Positions 23,953 through 31,675 of a stretch of 41,289 nt of DNA are shown here, in pieces. A model generated the notes under the pieces. That model saw nothing but the letters and a program-made list of their open reading frames with translations, was not told the DNA's origin and ran no database searches. Origin of the DNA: an uncultured Dysosmobacter sp. (GTDB lineage: Bacteria; Bacillota; Clostridia; Oscillospirales; Oscillospiraceae); assembly GCF_947631635.1 (NCBI RefSeq), contig NZ_CANRMB010000033.1, positions 1-41,289 on the forward strand, read 5' to 3'. The translations under genes were made by a program, and so were the position numbers. The first letter of the stretch is position 1. Each line of letters begins with the position of its first letter.

Positions 23953-25074
23953 TCACGCGGTCTCCGTCACGGCCAGGCACCGCCTGTTGGCGTCCTGCAC
24001 GGCGGACAAAAAGGCCCGCATGCCTGTTGTGCTGGCGGTATCCGCCAGCCAGACGGTCACATCTCCCCGTCTGGCGGAGATCTTCTGAAGCAGGGCGCTG
24101 GCATTGGACGCGCTGCGCAGGTCATAGCCCGACCGGTCCAGGTCCGCCTCCAGGCAGCGGAAGCCCGCGGCCTGGGCAGCCTGCACCGCCGCGTCATCCC
24201 CATTTTTCACCATGGCCAGCCGGGTCTTGCCGCAGGTGGCCAGCTCCAGGGCCTGGTTCCCCTCCCGCAGCTGCTCCTCGATGGACTGGTCTTCGTTTTC
24301 CCCGTCGACCAGAATGCCCACGGCCTGTCCGGTTGCGGCCATCCGCCGCAGCAGGGCGCCGTTGTTCTTCAAAAACTCCGGCGTGCAGAAAAACGCCGCC
24401 TGCATCTCGTACCGGTCCAGCGCATCCAGCATGGCGGACGCAGTCCCGTCCGCCTCCAAACACAGGTAGATGCGCTTTCCGCTGGCGGTGTTGGGGGTGC
24501 TGGGGGTGTTCGGCGTCTCGTTGTCCCGTCCCGCCTTTTCCTTCACATACTCATCGTACCGGCGCACCATGCTGTAGGTGGCCGCGTCGGCAAACTGCTT
24601 GTCCGGCAGGCCGAATCCCGGCAGCCGCAGCCACACCAAATAGCCGTGTTCGACCTCTATGACGGAGTACTCGAAGTTGAAATACTTCGCCACCAAATAC
24701 GCAGGCACAAAGGGCACACCGTTCCGCAGAATGCCCCCCGGATAGCTGATGTTGCCCTCTCTGTCCAGGGTGTAGGTCTCCTTCAGGTCAAATATCAGCG
24801 AGTGATCGCCAACGCCGTTATACAGGATTGCCGTCCGGCTGGTGGGATTGTAGTTATAGGAGATGCCGAAATACCGCCGCCAGGTCCCCGTAAAGATCGA
24901 GGCGGGGATGTACAGGTAACCGCCGGACCAGAAGGGCATGGTCTGGTCGGACAGCGGATGGACCTCATTGCTCGTCGCCAGAAAGTAGACTGTCTCAGCG
25001 GCGCCGGCCGGCGGGACCGCCAGCTGAAGCACCAGCAGGATGCTGAAGATCATCGCCGCGATTCTCCGTTTCAT
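23953..25074 (-). CDS. secreted protein with degenerate NodB-like domain
   Basis: A 373-aa exported protein. The signal peptide covers residues 1 to about 26 (hydrophobic core FSILLVLQLAV, then PPAGAAE). Residues about 28-160 resemble the copper-amine-oxidase N-terminal-like envelope domain (VPFVPAYLVAKYFNFEYSV). A Thr/Pro/Asn linker follows. From about residue 195 the sequence has the NodB barrel pattern (RIYLCLEADGTASAMLDAL, MQAAFFCTPEFLKNNGALLRRM), but the catalytic residues are missing: TFDDG is replaced by CLEADG and the H-x3-H motif by GILVDG. It is therefore probably a binding protein rather than an enzyme. ATG 25074 follows AGGAGGG; an upstream ATG at 25113 has no RBS. It lies between spoIID and the two-component operon. 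Confidence 0.8.
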   Translation of the reverse strand: MKRRIAAMIFSILLVLQLAVPPAGAAETVYFLATSNEVHPLSDQTMPFWSGGYLYIPASIFTGTWRRYFGISYNYNPTSRTAILYNGVGDHSLIFDLKETYTLDREGNISYPGGILRNGVPFVPAYLVAKYFNFEYSVIEVEHGYLVWLRLPGFGLPDKQFADAATYSMVRRYDEYVKEKAGRDNETPNTPSTPNTASGKRIYLCLEADGTASAMLDALDRYEMQAAFFCTPEFLKNNGALLRRMAATGQAVGILVDGENEDQSIEEQLREGNQALELATCGKTRLAMVKNGDDAAVQAAQAAGFRCLEADLDRSGYDLRSASNASALLQKISARRGDVTVWLADTASTTGMRAFLSAVQDANRRCLAVTETA

Positions 25075-25114
25075 ATGCGGTCCCTCCTTTTCTCGATCTT
25101 CTATGGAATGCATT

Positions 25115-25144
25115 ATTTTATCACAGATCCCGGGTTTTTGTAAA
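25115..25144 (-). promoter_or_regulatory. promoter of the NodB-like secreted protein gene
   Basis: On minus, TTTACA (25144-25139) and TAAAAT (25120-25115) are 18 bp apart, about 40 bp before the start codon. The remaining 200 bases back to spoIID show nothing else that I recognise. Confidence 0.55.
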
Positions 25145-25347
25145 GCGTCAGCCAGGCAGGTCCCTGTTAAAGATTCCGTGGGTATCGCAGAACTTCCGGC
25201 GGTTTGGCGAAGCTTTGCAGGCAGCGAAAAAATATGGTAGGATAAAATGGATCGCAGAAATGGAGCTTGCGCTGCGGGCCTGTTCCCGCGGGGCTTTTCC
25301 CGTGGTTCCGCCGAATGGCACTTTCAATGGTTCCAAATCAGCACGAT

Positions 25348-26376
25348 CTATGACAGGCCTCCCGGCAGGTAGGGCTCCACCGTCACGCCGGTATAATAGT
25401 GGGTCAGGATCTCCTGATACCCGGCCCCCTCCGCCGCCATCTGGTTGGCGCCGTACTGGCTCAGGCCCACGCCGTGGCCGTATCCCGTGACGAAGAACAC
25501 CAGCTTTCCCTCCTGGACCTCCCACTCAAAGCAGGCTGAGCGCAGGCCCAGGATGGACCGCAGCTCGCTGCCCTTTACGGTCACGCCGCCCACGGACAGG
25601 GTGTCCACGCTTCCCGCCGTGTCGGTGACGGCGTTCCCCAGCCATCCGGAGACGGCCCCGGACAGGTCCGCCTCCGGGTGGGCGGCCAGAAATCTCGTCC
25701 TGAATTCCTCCGCCGTGAACTCCGCGCGGCTGTAGTAGTTGGGGATGGCGTCCTTGGCCTCCGGGGAAGCCACCGCCTGCAAATAGGGAAGGTCGTTGAT
25801 CCAGACCTCTCCCGCCGCCCGGGTCAGCCCCGCAGAGGAGGAGTGGAACACCGCCAGGATGGGCACCCCGCCATATAGGATGGCCTGCCCGTCCGTGCCG
25901 GTGACAGCCTCCTCGATCTTTTTTTCGTATGCATCGGCATCCTCTCCCCAGTTGCTCCTGGCCCGCTCCTCGCTGATGTAGGCCTGACAGCAGGTGGAGT
26001 CCGTGCAGATGTCGGCGGCGTCTCCGTGATTGCCGCCGGTCTGGATCTTATACAGCGTATAGGTGCGGGCCGCCACCGCCTGGGCCTTCAGCGCCTCCTG
26101 CTCAAAGGAGGCGGGCATCTCCGCCCGGACCACCCCCACCAGATAGGTCCCCAGGTCCATCTCCTCCACCTGGTCTCCGTTCAGGACCTGCAGGGTCGTC
26201 CGGGCGTCCAGGTCGCCGCTGACGAAGGGCGCCCCCTCCGTCTCGTCCACCGGTGTCTCCCGGCCGAACAGCTCCGACCGGAAGGGCACGATGACCGCCA
26301 GGGGCAGGATAAACAGCGCCGCCAGCAGCACCGCCGAGACGGCGGCGGTCTGCCGGACTTGACTTTCTCGTTTCAT
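25348..26376 (-). CDS. spoIID: stage II sporulation protein D (SpoIID)
   Basis: Lytic transglycosylase of the engulfment DMP complex, made in the mother cell. The 342-aa protein has an N-terminal membrane anchor (about 12-35), then the SpoIID catalytic domain: LGTYLVGVVRAEMPASFEQEALKAQAVAARTYTL with the catalytic Glu in AEMP, HSSSAGLT, and the C-terminal FFVTGYGHGVGLSQYGANQMA with HYYTGV. ATG 26376 follows GAGGAGG; an ATG at 26460 would add a non-homologous tail. Upstream on minus, CATATCAT (26428-26421) could be a sigma-E -10 box, but this is weak. It is transcribed away from the membrane-protein gene at 26525. Confidence 0.95.
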   Translation of the reverse strand: MKRESQVRQTAAVSAVLLAALFILPLAVIVPFRSELFGRETPVDETEGAPFVSGDLDARTTLQVLNGDQVEEMDLGTYLVGVVRAEMPASFEQEALKAQAVAARTYTLYKIQTGGNHGDAADICTDSTCCQAYISEERARSNWGEDADAYEKKIEEAVTGTDGQAILYGGVPILAVFHSSSAGLTRAAGEVWINDLPYLQAVASPEAKDAIPNYYSRAEFTAEEFRTRFLAAHPEADLSGAVSGWLGNAVTDTAGSVDTLSVGGVTVKGSELRSILGLRSACFEWEVQEGKLVFFVTGYGHGVGLSQYGANQMAAEGAGYQEILTHYYTGVTVEPYLPGGLS

Positions 26377-26453
26377 GGTGTTCCTCCTCTTTCGTTTTCG
26401 CGGCATGGGCCTGTCCCTCCATGATATGCCCCCGCGGTGCGGAACATGCGGCA

Positions 26454-26482
26454 TGGACAAATGAAATCAGGCGTGTTATACT
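26454..26482 (+). promoter_or_regulatory. promoter of the membrane-protein gene
   Basis: TGGACA (26454-26459) and TATACT (26477-26482) with a 17-bp spacer lie 42 bp before the ATG. Confidence 0.6.
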
Positions 26483-26524
26483 AACCGTGTTTCCGCAAAT
26501 ATTTCATCCGAAAGGGTCTTTGAT

Positions 26525-27397
26525 ATGAAAAAACAATGGTTGCTCCCGTTGACGGCGGTGCTGGGCGGCGCTGCCGCCTTTGTGCTGCGGCTGGTCCAGC
26601 GGCACACCGGATTTGAAGCCGATACCGGACTGCCGGTCCCCGGCGCTCCCGCCGGGATCGCCCTGGTGGTCCTGCTGGCGGCGCTGGCCGCCGTCCTGAT
26701 CCTGCTGGCCCGGCAGCTGCCGAAGGAAACAGAGGCCGGTCCCGCTTTTCCCGACGCCTTTATCACCAGCGATGTGAGGCTCCTGACCCTGCCGGTGATG
26801 GGGGTGTTTCTCACCGCCCTGTCCGGCCTGGCGGACCTCTGCGAGGGATTTGGCATGGGCAGTCTGATGGCCAGAATGGCCGCTGCCGCGGCGGGTCCCG
26901 GCGGTGTGCCGGACGATGTCTGGCAGGTCCCGGCCCCCGGCTTCTCCGAAAAGGCCCAGATCCTGATGGGCCTGCTGTCCATTCTGGCCGCCGCCGGGCT
27001 GTTCATCAACCTGCTGGCCTGCCGCCGCAAAGACGGCGCGGCGCCCCGTCCCGCCAGCGCAAACCTGCTGCTGGCTCCCGCCGTCAGCCTGGTGGTGCGG
27101 CTGGTGCTGGTCTACCGGATCGACTCTGTGGACCCCTCGCTGTCCGCGTATTATGTGGAGCTTCTGGCTCTGGTCTTTCTGTCCCTGGCCTTTTACCGGC
27201 TGTCCTCCTTTGCCTTCCGGGCCGGACGGACCCGCCGCTTCGCCCTGTACGCCGGGGCCTCCGTGGTCCTCTGCATCGCCGCGCTGGCAGACGAGAGTCC
27301 CTACCTCTCCTCCATCCTTCTGTACATCGGCGGCGCGCTGACGCTGCTGGGCTTTCTGCTTCTGCGCCTGGCCGTTGGAACGGCGGATCACGCTTAA
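26525..27397 (+). CDS. multi-pass membrane protein of unknown function
   Basis: A 290-aa protein with about seven or eight hydrophobic segments, including residues 5-20, 42-60, 85-105, 138-160, 180-198, 210-225, 240-253 and 262-282. I recognise no family motif, and the segment boundaries are estimates. A loop rich in Ala/Gly/Pro (about 115-135) lies in the middle. ATG 26525 follows GAAAGGG. It has its own promoter and a strong terminator and is divergent from spoIID. The role is unknown. Confidence 0.8.
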   Translation: MKKQWLLPLTAVLGGAAAFVLRLVQRHTGFEADTGLPVPGAPAGIALVVLLAALAAVLILLARQLPKETEAGPAFPDAFITSDVRLLTLPVMGVFLTALSGLADLCEGFGMGSLMARMAAAAAGPGGVPDDVWQVPAPGFSEKAQILMGLLSILAAAGLFINLLACRRKDGAAPRPASANLLLAPAVSLVVRLVLVYRIDSVDPSLSAYYVELLALVFLSLAFYRLSSFAFRAGRTRRFALYAGASVVLCIAALADESPYLSSILLYIGGALTLLGFLLLRLAVGTADHA

Positions 27398-27453
27398 AGC
27401 ATAACACGATTTTCCCGCAAATACCACTGGTTTCGACATGCGGGAGATCAGAA

Positions 27454-27498
27454 AGAGAACAGGGCCAGCCGGAAAGCTGGCCCTGTTCTCTATTTTTT
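27454..27498 (+). terminator. strong terminator after the membrane-protein gene
   Basis: A perfect 16-bp stem (27454-27469 with 27476-27491), CGGAAA loop, then ATTTTTT. The following 27499-27612 is A+T-rich and shows no gene. Confidence 0.9.
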
Positions 27499-27612
27499 GG
27501 AAGATTGGATGAAAAGAAGTTTTGTCTCTTGCAAGTATTACAATACAGAAGAGTTGTTAACCAAACCAGCAGCAATTGTTACAAAAGTCTTAAATCTAAA
27601 AATATCTTTATG

Positions 27613-28077
27613 TCAACTTTTTCCGCGCTGCCGCAGACCGGCGAAGAAGTCCGCCAGGACTGCCCCGCACGCCTCCTTCAGAATGCCGCCCACCAGCGCG
27701 GGCCGGTTGGGAAACGCCTCCATAAACAGGTTCGTCACGCCGCCGCAGGCCCCCATGGCCTCGTCCCGGGCGCCGTACCACACCCGGCGTATCCGGGCGT
27801 TCAAAATGGCCCCGGCGCACATGGGGCAGGGCTCCAGCGTCACATACAGCTCACAGTCGTCCAGCCGCCAGGTCCCCAGGGTCTCATTGGCCTGGGCGAT
27901 GGCCTCCATCTCCGCGTGGGAGGCGGTGGCCTGCCGCTCCTCCCGCCGGTTGCGGCCACGGCCCACGATCTCGCCGTCCCGGACGATGACACAGCCCACC
28001 GGGACCTCCCCCGCCGCCGCGGCCTCCCGAGCCAGGTCCAGGGCCTGCCGCATATAGTTCTCCTGTTCCGTTGGCAT
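27613..28077 (-). CDS. tadA: tRNA-specific adenosine deaminase
   Basis: Deaminates the wobble adenosine 34 to inosine in tRNA-Arg(ACG). The 154-aa enzyme has the zinc and catalytic motifs ASHAEMEAI (His and Glu) and EPCPMCAGAI (two Cys). VPVGCVIVRDGEIVGRGRN is the family N-terminal motif. ATG 28077 follows GGGAGGG; upstream in-frame ATGs lack an RBS. It is divergent from yaaL-bofA. In Bacillus, tadA (yaaJ) also lies close to yaaL and bofA, and that conserved neighbourhood supports the call. Confidence 0.96.
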   Translation of the reverse strand: MPTEQENYMRQALDLAREAAAAGEVPVGCVIVRDGEIVGRGRNRREERQATASHAEMEAIAQANETLGTWRLDDCELYVTLEPCPMCAGAILNARIRRVWYGARDEAMGACGGVTNLFMEAFPNRPALVGGILKEACGAVLADFFAGLRQRGKS

Positions 28078-28112
28078 AATATTCCCTCCCTGCCGCATAA
28101 AATCTGGCATAT

Positions 28113-28140
28113 TTGTCCAAACTCTCCATAAATGTATAAG
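28113..28140 (+). promoter_or_regulatory. candidate promoter of yaaL-bofA
   Basis: TTGTCC (28113-28118) and TATAAG (28135-28140) with a 16-bp spacer, about 60 bp before yaaL. Confidence 0.4.
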
Positions 28141-28199
28141 GAAGTATTTACAAGCAGCCCCGATCCCCAACACGACATGATAGCAGGAGGAACGATGCC

Positions 28200-28463
28200 A
28201 TGAAAATGATCCCCTTTTCCCAAAAATCCAAACCCGATCCCGAGCTGCTGGCTCTGAAAGCCGAATTGGTCGACGCCCAGGGGGACCTGGCCCTGGCCTA
28301 CCGCCAGTTTGACCAGGCCCTGGACCCGGAGCTGGTGGAATCCTGCATCTATCAGATCAGCGCCGTCAAAGCCCGGTGCAACTATCTGATCCGCGCCATC
28401 AAGGAGCGCAGCCCCGAGGCTGCCGCCGCCATCCGCATGGAGGGGGACGCCGTATGGACCTAA
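28200..28463 (+). CDS. yaaL: YaaL-like DUF2508 protein
   Basis: An 87-aa helical, soluble protein. The family pattern is LKAELVDAQGDLALAYRQFDQALDPELVESCIYQI, followed by KARCNYLIRAIKER. DUF2508/YaaL genes are usually found directly before bofA in spore formers; the role is unknown. ATG 28200 follows AGGAGG at 9 bases. An ATG at 28195 closer to the RBS leads straight to a stop (ATGCCATGA). It overlaps the bofA start by 10 bases. Confidence 0.88.
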   Translation: MKMIPFSQKSKPDPELLALKAELVDAQGDLALAYRQFDQALDPELVESCIYQISAVKARCNYLIRAIKERSPEAAAAIRMEGDAVWT

Positions 28464-28717
28464 GTCAAAAAGTCATTGCCGCCATCCTGGCCGGATTTTT
28501 TCTCATCGCCCTAATCCGGGTGTTCAGCGCGCCGCTGCGGCTGGCGCTGAAGCTGCTGGTGAACACCCTGCTGGGCTTTCTGGCCCTGTGGGCGGTGGGA
28601 CTGACCTCCGGATTCACCGGCATCACCCTGGGCCTGAACCTGTGGAACGCCCTGGTCATCGGCATCCTGGGCCTGCCGGGGTTCGTGCTGCTGCTGTTGA
28701 CCCAATGGGTGTTGTAG
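28454..28717 (+). CDS. bofA: pro-sigma-K processing inhibitor BofA
   Basis: An 87-aa membrane protein of the mother-cell membrane that holds the SpoIVFB protease inactive until forespore signals arrive. Hydrophobic segments lie at about 5-20, 28-48 and 62-84. The family C-terminal pattern is NLWNALVIGILGLPGFVLLLLTQ. ATG 28454 has GGAGGGGG just upstream inside yaaL. The coupling and gene order are as in other spore formers. It is convergent with the secreted-protein gene 9 bases away, and I see no terminator between them. Confidence 0.92.
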   Translation: MDLSQKVIAAILAGFFLIALIRVFSAPLRLALKLLVNTLLGFLALWAVGLTSGFTGITLGLNLWNALVIGILGLPGFVLLLLTQWVL

Positions 28718-28726
28718 GGCTACATA

Positions 28727-29299
28727 TCACAGCTCGTTCCCCCCGGCGTCACGAAAGGAGCTGGTCGTGCGGAAGCTCCCGGCGGGGTCCTCAAATTCCA
28801 GGACCGTCAGGGACGGCGTTTCCACCGGCCGGGCCGTCTGCTCCGGCTGATTGCCGACCTGGACCCGGATCTCCTCCAGCTTCGGGGATTCGCTCCAGAC
28901 CACATAGTACATCTTTTTGTCGCCGTACAGCCGCCGGTCCGAGCCCCATGGCCGCACCTGCTCCGACCAGATGCCGGGGCCGCCGTACATGGGCAAGCCC
29001 TTCAGCAGTCGGCCGTACTGCTCATAGTTTCCCCCATCATTCCGCCGGAACCGGATGACGTAACGGTCATCCGGTCTTTTTGTCTCCAGGCGGTACACGA
29101 CGATGCGGTCCTCGCCCCGATCCTCCACCGCCAGCAGCTCCACATGGTCCCCCAGCTTCCGGCCCATCTCTTGGACGATATACCGCTTGATGGACGCCTC
29201 GTCATTGCCGTAGACCGCGGGCTTCCAGCCGCCTGCACAGATCAGTATCGCAAAGGACAGGAACAAAAATCCCCATCGCTGTATCGATGCCTTTTTCAT
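28727..29299 (-). CDS. secreted or membrane-anchored protein of unknown function
   Basis: A 190-aa protein with an N-terminal hydrophobic segment (WGFLFLSFAILICAGGW, about 9-25) that could be a signal peptide or anchor. A mixed alpha/beta domain rich in charged residues follows. I recognise no family. ATG 29299 follows GAGGAGG. It is alone on the minus strand between bofA and rplM. Confidence 0.75.
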   Translation of the reverse strand: MKKASIQRWGFLFLSFAILICAGGWKPAVYGNDEASIKRYIVQEMGRKLGDHVELLAVEDRGEDRIVVYRLETKRPDDRYVIRFRRNDGGNYEQYGRLLKGLPMYGGPGIWSEQVRPWGSDRRLYGDKKMYYVVWSESPKLEEIRVQVGNQPEQTARPVETPSLTVLEFEDPAGSFRTTSSFRDAGGNEL

Positions 29300-29399
29300 G
29301 GCCGCCTCCTCAAATCGAAAATCGAAAGTGAGATTTCAGGAGATATCAGGAGATATCGAGAGAAAAATCGAGTTTTTCCCGGTGTAAATCATTTTGCTG

Positions 29400-29456
29400 T
29401 TGACAGAGCTTGTTTCCCGTGGTATAAATATCCTTGCTCCGATTTTACCCCGGAGC
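29400..29456 (+). promoter_or_regulatory. promoter and leader hairpin of rplM-rpsI
   Basis: A perfect TTGACA (29400-29405) and TATAAA (29423-29428) are separated by 17 bp. The leader contains a GCTCCG/CGGAGC hairpin (29436-29456) and ATTTG/CAAAT before the RBS. This may be an L13-type autoregulatory leader as known in Firmicutes, but I could not verify the motif. Confidence 0.65.
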
Positions 29457-29503
29457 TCTTGATTTGTAAAGCAAATGCAAATATATCATATGGAGGAAAC
29501 ACC

Positions 29504-29935
29504 ATGTCCACTTTTATGGCAAACAAGGCCAACATTGAGCGCAAGTGGTACATCCTGGACGCCGCCGGCAAGCCCTTGGGCAAGACCGCTGTCCGGGCTG
29601 CCGACCTGCTGCGCGGCAAAGGCAAAGTCACTTTCACCCCCAACGCTGACTGCGGCGACCACGTCATCATCATCAACGCCGGCAAGGCCGTTCTGACCGG
29701 CAACAAGGGCACCCAGAAGATCTACCGCCGCCACTCCGGCTGGGTGGGCGGTCTGAAGGAGACTCCCTACCGCATCCTGATGCAGGAGAAGCCCGAGCTG
29801 GCCATGGAAGTGGCCGTCAAGGGCATGATGCCCAAGAACACCCTGGCCAAGGATTCTCTGAAGCGCCTGCACATCTACGCTGACGCCAACTACGAGCAGC
29901 AGGCCCAGAAGCCCGTCGCTCTGGACGTCGAATAA
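29504..29935 (+). CDS. rplM: 50S ribosomal protein L13
   Basis: A 143-aa ribosomal protein that binds 23S rRNA early in 50S assembly. Family landmarks are [53 protein letters not shown] and [22 protein letters not shown] 29504 follows TGGAGG; the frame is open further upstream, but without an RBS. rpsI starts 14 bases after the stop, the usual L13-S9 operon. Confidence 0.99.
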   Translation: MSTFMANKANIERKWYILDAAGKPLGKTAVRAADLLRGKGKVTFTPNADCGDHVIIINAGKAVLTGNKGTQKIYRRHSGWVGGLKETPYRILMQEKPELAMEVAVKGMMPKNTLAKDSLKRLHIYADANYEQQAQKPVALDVE

Positions 29936-29949
29936 GGAGGAGTAAGAGA

Positions 29950-30354
29950 ATGTATCAGTCTAAGAAGCCTTATCTGTATGGCACTGGCCGCCGGAAGTCC
30001 TCCGTGGCCCGCGTCCATCTGTTCCCCAACGGCACCGGCTCCATCATCATCAACGGCCGCGACATCGACGAGTACTTCGGCCTGGACACCCTGAAGATGG
30101 TGGTCCGTCAGCCCCTGGAGGCCACTGGCAACACCGGTAAGATGGATATCGTTGCCACCGTCACCGGCGGCGGCGTTTCCGGTCAGGCCGGCGCTCTGCG
30201 CCACGGCATCGCCCGCGCCCTGCTGCTGGCCAGCGAGGACAACCGTCCCATCCTGAAGAAGGCCGGTTTCCTGACCCGCGATCCCCGTATGAAGGAGCGC
30301 AAGAAGTACGGCCTGAAAGCCGCCCGTCGTGCTCCCCAGTTCTCCAAGCGCTGA
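29950..30354 (+). CDS. rpsI: 30S ribosomal protein S9
   Basis: A 134-aa ribosomal protein whose C-terminal tail reaches the P-site tRNA. Landmarks are [38 protein letters not shown], and the basic end [17 protein letters not shown] 29950 follows AAGGAGGAG. This is the last gene of the GC-rich backbone. The 3' end of rpsI is a known integration site for some Firmicute ICEs, which is relevant to the element that follows. Confidence 0.99.
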   Translation: MYQSKKPYLYGTGRRKSSVARVHLFPNGTGSIIINGRDIDEYFGLDTLKMVVRQPLEATGNTGKMDIVATVTGGGVSGQAGALRHGIARALLLASEDNRPILKKAGFLTRDPRMKERKKYGLKAARRAPQFSKR

Positions 30355-30368
30355 TTTTGTTATCAGTT

Positions 30369-30402
30369 ACCCCGGAAAACTTCGGTTTTCCGGGGTTTTC
30401 TT
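30369..30402 (+). terminator. terminator of rplM-rpsI
   Basis: ACCCCGGAAAAC and its complement surround a TTCG tetraloop, followed by TTTCTT. Confidence 0.92.
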
Positions 30403-30457
30403 ATGTCAAAAGTTACGATACCTAAATCTAAGGGGTCTATTTTTTCAAAAAGCACAC

Positions 30458-30503
30458 CACAATATATTGTGGTGCGTAACCTTTTATAGCACAATTTTTG
30501 AGG
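30458..30503 (+). promoter_or_regulatory. NrdR-box-like palindrome with a degenerate second site
   Basis: CACAATATATTGTG (30458-30471) is the centre of a perfect 20-bp palindrome (30455-30474). A second site, CACAATTTTTGAGG (30490-30503), has its centre 32 bp away, close to three helical turns. The sequence and spacing resemble tandem NrdR operators of ribonucleotide-reductase genes, but no nrd gene follows. Confidence 0.4.
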
Positions 30504-30561
30504 TTAAATTTGCGGTGGGAAGCCTTTTTTTGAGGGTTTGAGGTTAAATTTGCGGTGGGAA
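30497..30561. repeat. two 25-bp direct repeats, 40-bp period
   Basis: The same 25 bases, centred on GAGGTTAAATTTGCGGTGGG, occur at 30497-30521 and 30537-30561. They lie at the change from backbone to element-like sequence and could be recombinase, excisionase or replication-protein sites, or the trace of an attachment-site duplication. The bases from 30562 to 30705 show no gene. Confidence 0.85.
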
Positions 30562-30705
30562 AACCGCCCAGAAATTGGTATCCGCACATCTAATCACGAC
30601 TCTGTTTTTCTTCATCCTGCGTTCTATGGATAATGAGCAATGGTTTGTTCTTCGCTCTGAATCTCGAATGATCGTCCCCCATCTGAAAACAGAATTTGAG
30701 CGCAG

Positions 30706-30745
30706 AAAAAGGGCCGTTGCAGAATTTGGCATTCTGCAACGGCCC
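30706..30745 (-). terminator. terminator of the element operon
   Basis: A perfect 15-bp stem (30711-30725 with 30731-30745), loop TTGGC, followed on minus by TTTTT. It ends the long minus-strand operon just after the HTH gene. Confidence 0.92.
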
Positions 30746-30751
30746 ACTCCA

Positions 30752-30973
30752 TTAAAAAATCAGTTTTGCCTTCTTAGGCTTCCTCGCATACTTCTCTCGC
30801 GGCTCACTCTCAATCCGCTCCCAGTATTGTTCAATGTGTTTTCTGGTAAACTGAACCTTACCGCCTGGGCAGGACTGATAGTATCCGATTTTCTTGTTCT
30901 CACGCATTTTATCCAAGGTAGTTAGCGATACTCCAAGAATGGCTGCCGTCTCTCTTCGGTTAAACAGTTCCAT
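30752..30973 (-). CDS. excisionase-like helix-turn-helix protein
   Basis: A 73-aa protein with a MerR/excisionase-type winged HTH: ELFNRRETAAILGVSLTTLDKMRENKKIGYY, then a short wing (GGKVQFTRKHIEQYWERI) and a basic tail. Such proteins bend DNA for excision of integrated elements, or regulate transcription. ATG 30973 follows AAGGAG; the longer frame upstream lacks an RBS. It is the last gene of the minus operon and nearest to the rpsI border, a typical place for xis. No integrase is adjacent, so the role as Xis is inference. Confidence 0.75.
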   Translation of the reverse strand: MELFNRRETAAILGVSLTTLDKMRENKKIGYYQSCPGGKVQFTRKHIEQYWERIESEPREKYARKPKKAKLIF

Positions 30974-31080
30974 CGTAATTTGCTCCTTCAAAAAAATGGA
31001 TTTGTGGGCAAATGCCCCTTCACTATAAATGGAGAAAAAGGTGGGGCAAATGAAACCCCCTAATGGCAAATAAGTTCAAA

Positions 31081-31452
31081 TTAGTTTTCTTCGGGACGGT
31101 TACAATCAGGGAGTTTGAAGAATACTCTTACTCCAGGATGGGGGCCGCTCAGGAGTTCATCAACTACAATAACGCCAACCCCGCAATCAACTTCAAAGGA
31201 AGCCGCGTTATCTGGTGTGTCGTTGGCTGTATTGTCCTCGTTTCTCAACGAGAACCGCTTTCTGCCGGCGAACCGCTCCCGGAGGTGAAAAATCTGTAAT
31301 TCAAGCTCCGCAATTATTTGCTCTGCTTCTCTTTCCGTGTACTCATACGATGCTGGCTCAGCGCAATTCCCGAGTTTCTTTAGATCCTTGATGATGCCCG
31401 TCATTCTCTTTTCGACAATACGCCGAAATCGCTCGTGTTTGACTTCATTCAT
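31081..31452 (-). CDS. conserved accessory protein of mobile elements, unknown function
   Basis: A 123-aa protein. The N-terminal part KHERFRRIVEKRMTGIIKDLKKLGNC, followed by YEYTEREAEQIIAELE, is a pattern I associate with small proteins of Firmicute ICEs and phage-like elements. It is helical and charged; residues about 55-75 form a likely amphipathic helix pair. The C-terminal half is variable and ends in RPEEN. ATG 31452 has GGAGGAA upstream and overlaps the preceding stop (31445). The function is unknown. Confidence 0.75.
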   Translation of the reverse strand: MNEVKHERFRRIVEKRMTGIIKDLKKLGNCAEPASYEYTEREAEQIIAELELQIFHLRERFAGRKRFSLRNEDNTANDTPDNAASFEVDCGVGVIVVDELLSGPHPGVRVFFKLPDCNRPEEN

Positions 31453-31675
31453 GCCAGGGTTCCTCCCATTCCACAATATCTGAGGCTTTGGTAGATTCCT
31501 CATTACAGGCCCCGTTTTCGCTTGTTCCTGCGCTCTCCCTGTCCATTTCCGGAGTGGGGATGGCTGTTATCGGGAACACATCATAATTGCCCTCAGCAGC
31601 GTTGGAAAGGCCACAGGAGGCCAAGAAACGCTCTTGTGCCTCCGGTGTCAGGTCAGAAAAGTAGATTTCAAACAT
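31445..31675 (-). CDS. small acidic protein, unknown function
   Basis: A 76-aa acidic protein starting MFEIYFSDLTPEAQERFLASCGL, a pattern common in small proteins of Firmicute mobile elements. The rest is low-complexity and Glu-rich, ending VEWEEPWHE. ATG 31675 follows GGAGGG with an 8-base spacing. It overlaps both neighbours by 8 bases, so it is translationally coupled in the operon. Confidence 0.72.
   Translation of the reverse strand: MFEIYFSDLTPEAQERFLASCGLSNAAEGNYDVFPITAIPTPEMDRESAGTSENGACNEESTKASDIVEWEEPWHE

Noticed and set aside
20482..25143. Long plus-strand frames opposite htrA, the kinase, the regulator and the NodB-like gene
   Set aside because: All are opposite conserved genes with catalytic motifs; the translated products are low-complexity.
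29333..29360. Tandem AGGAGATATC repeat before the secreted-protein gene on the backbone
   Set aside because: Two short copies in a purine-rich stretch; likely chance or slippage, with no structure around it.
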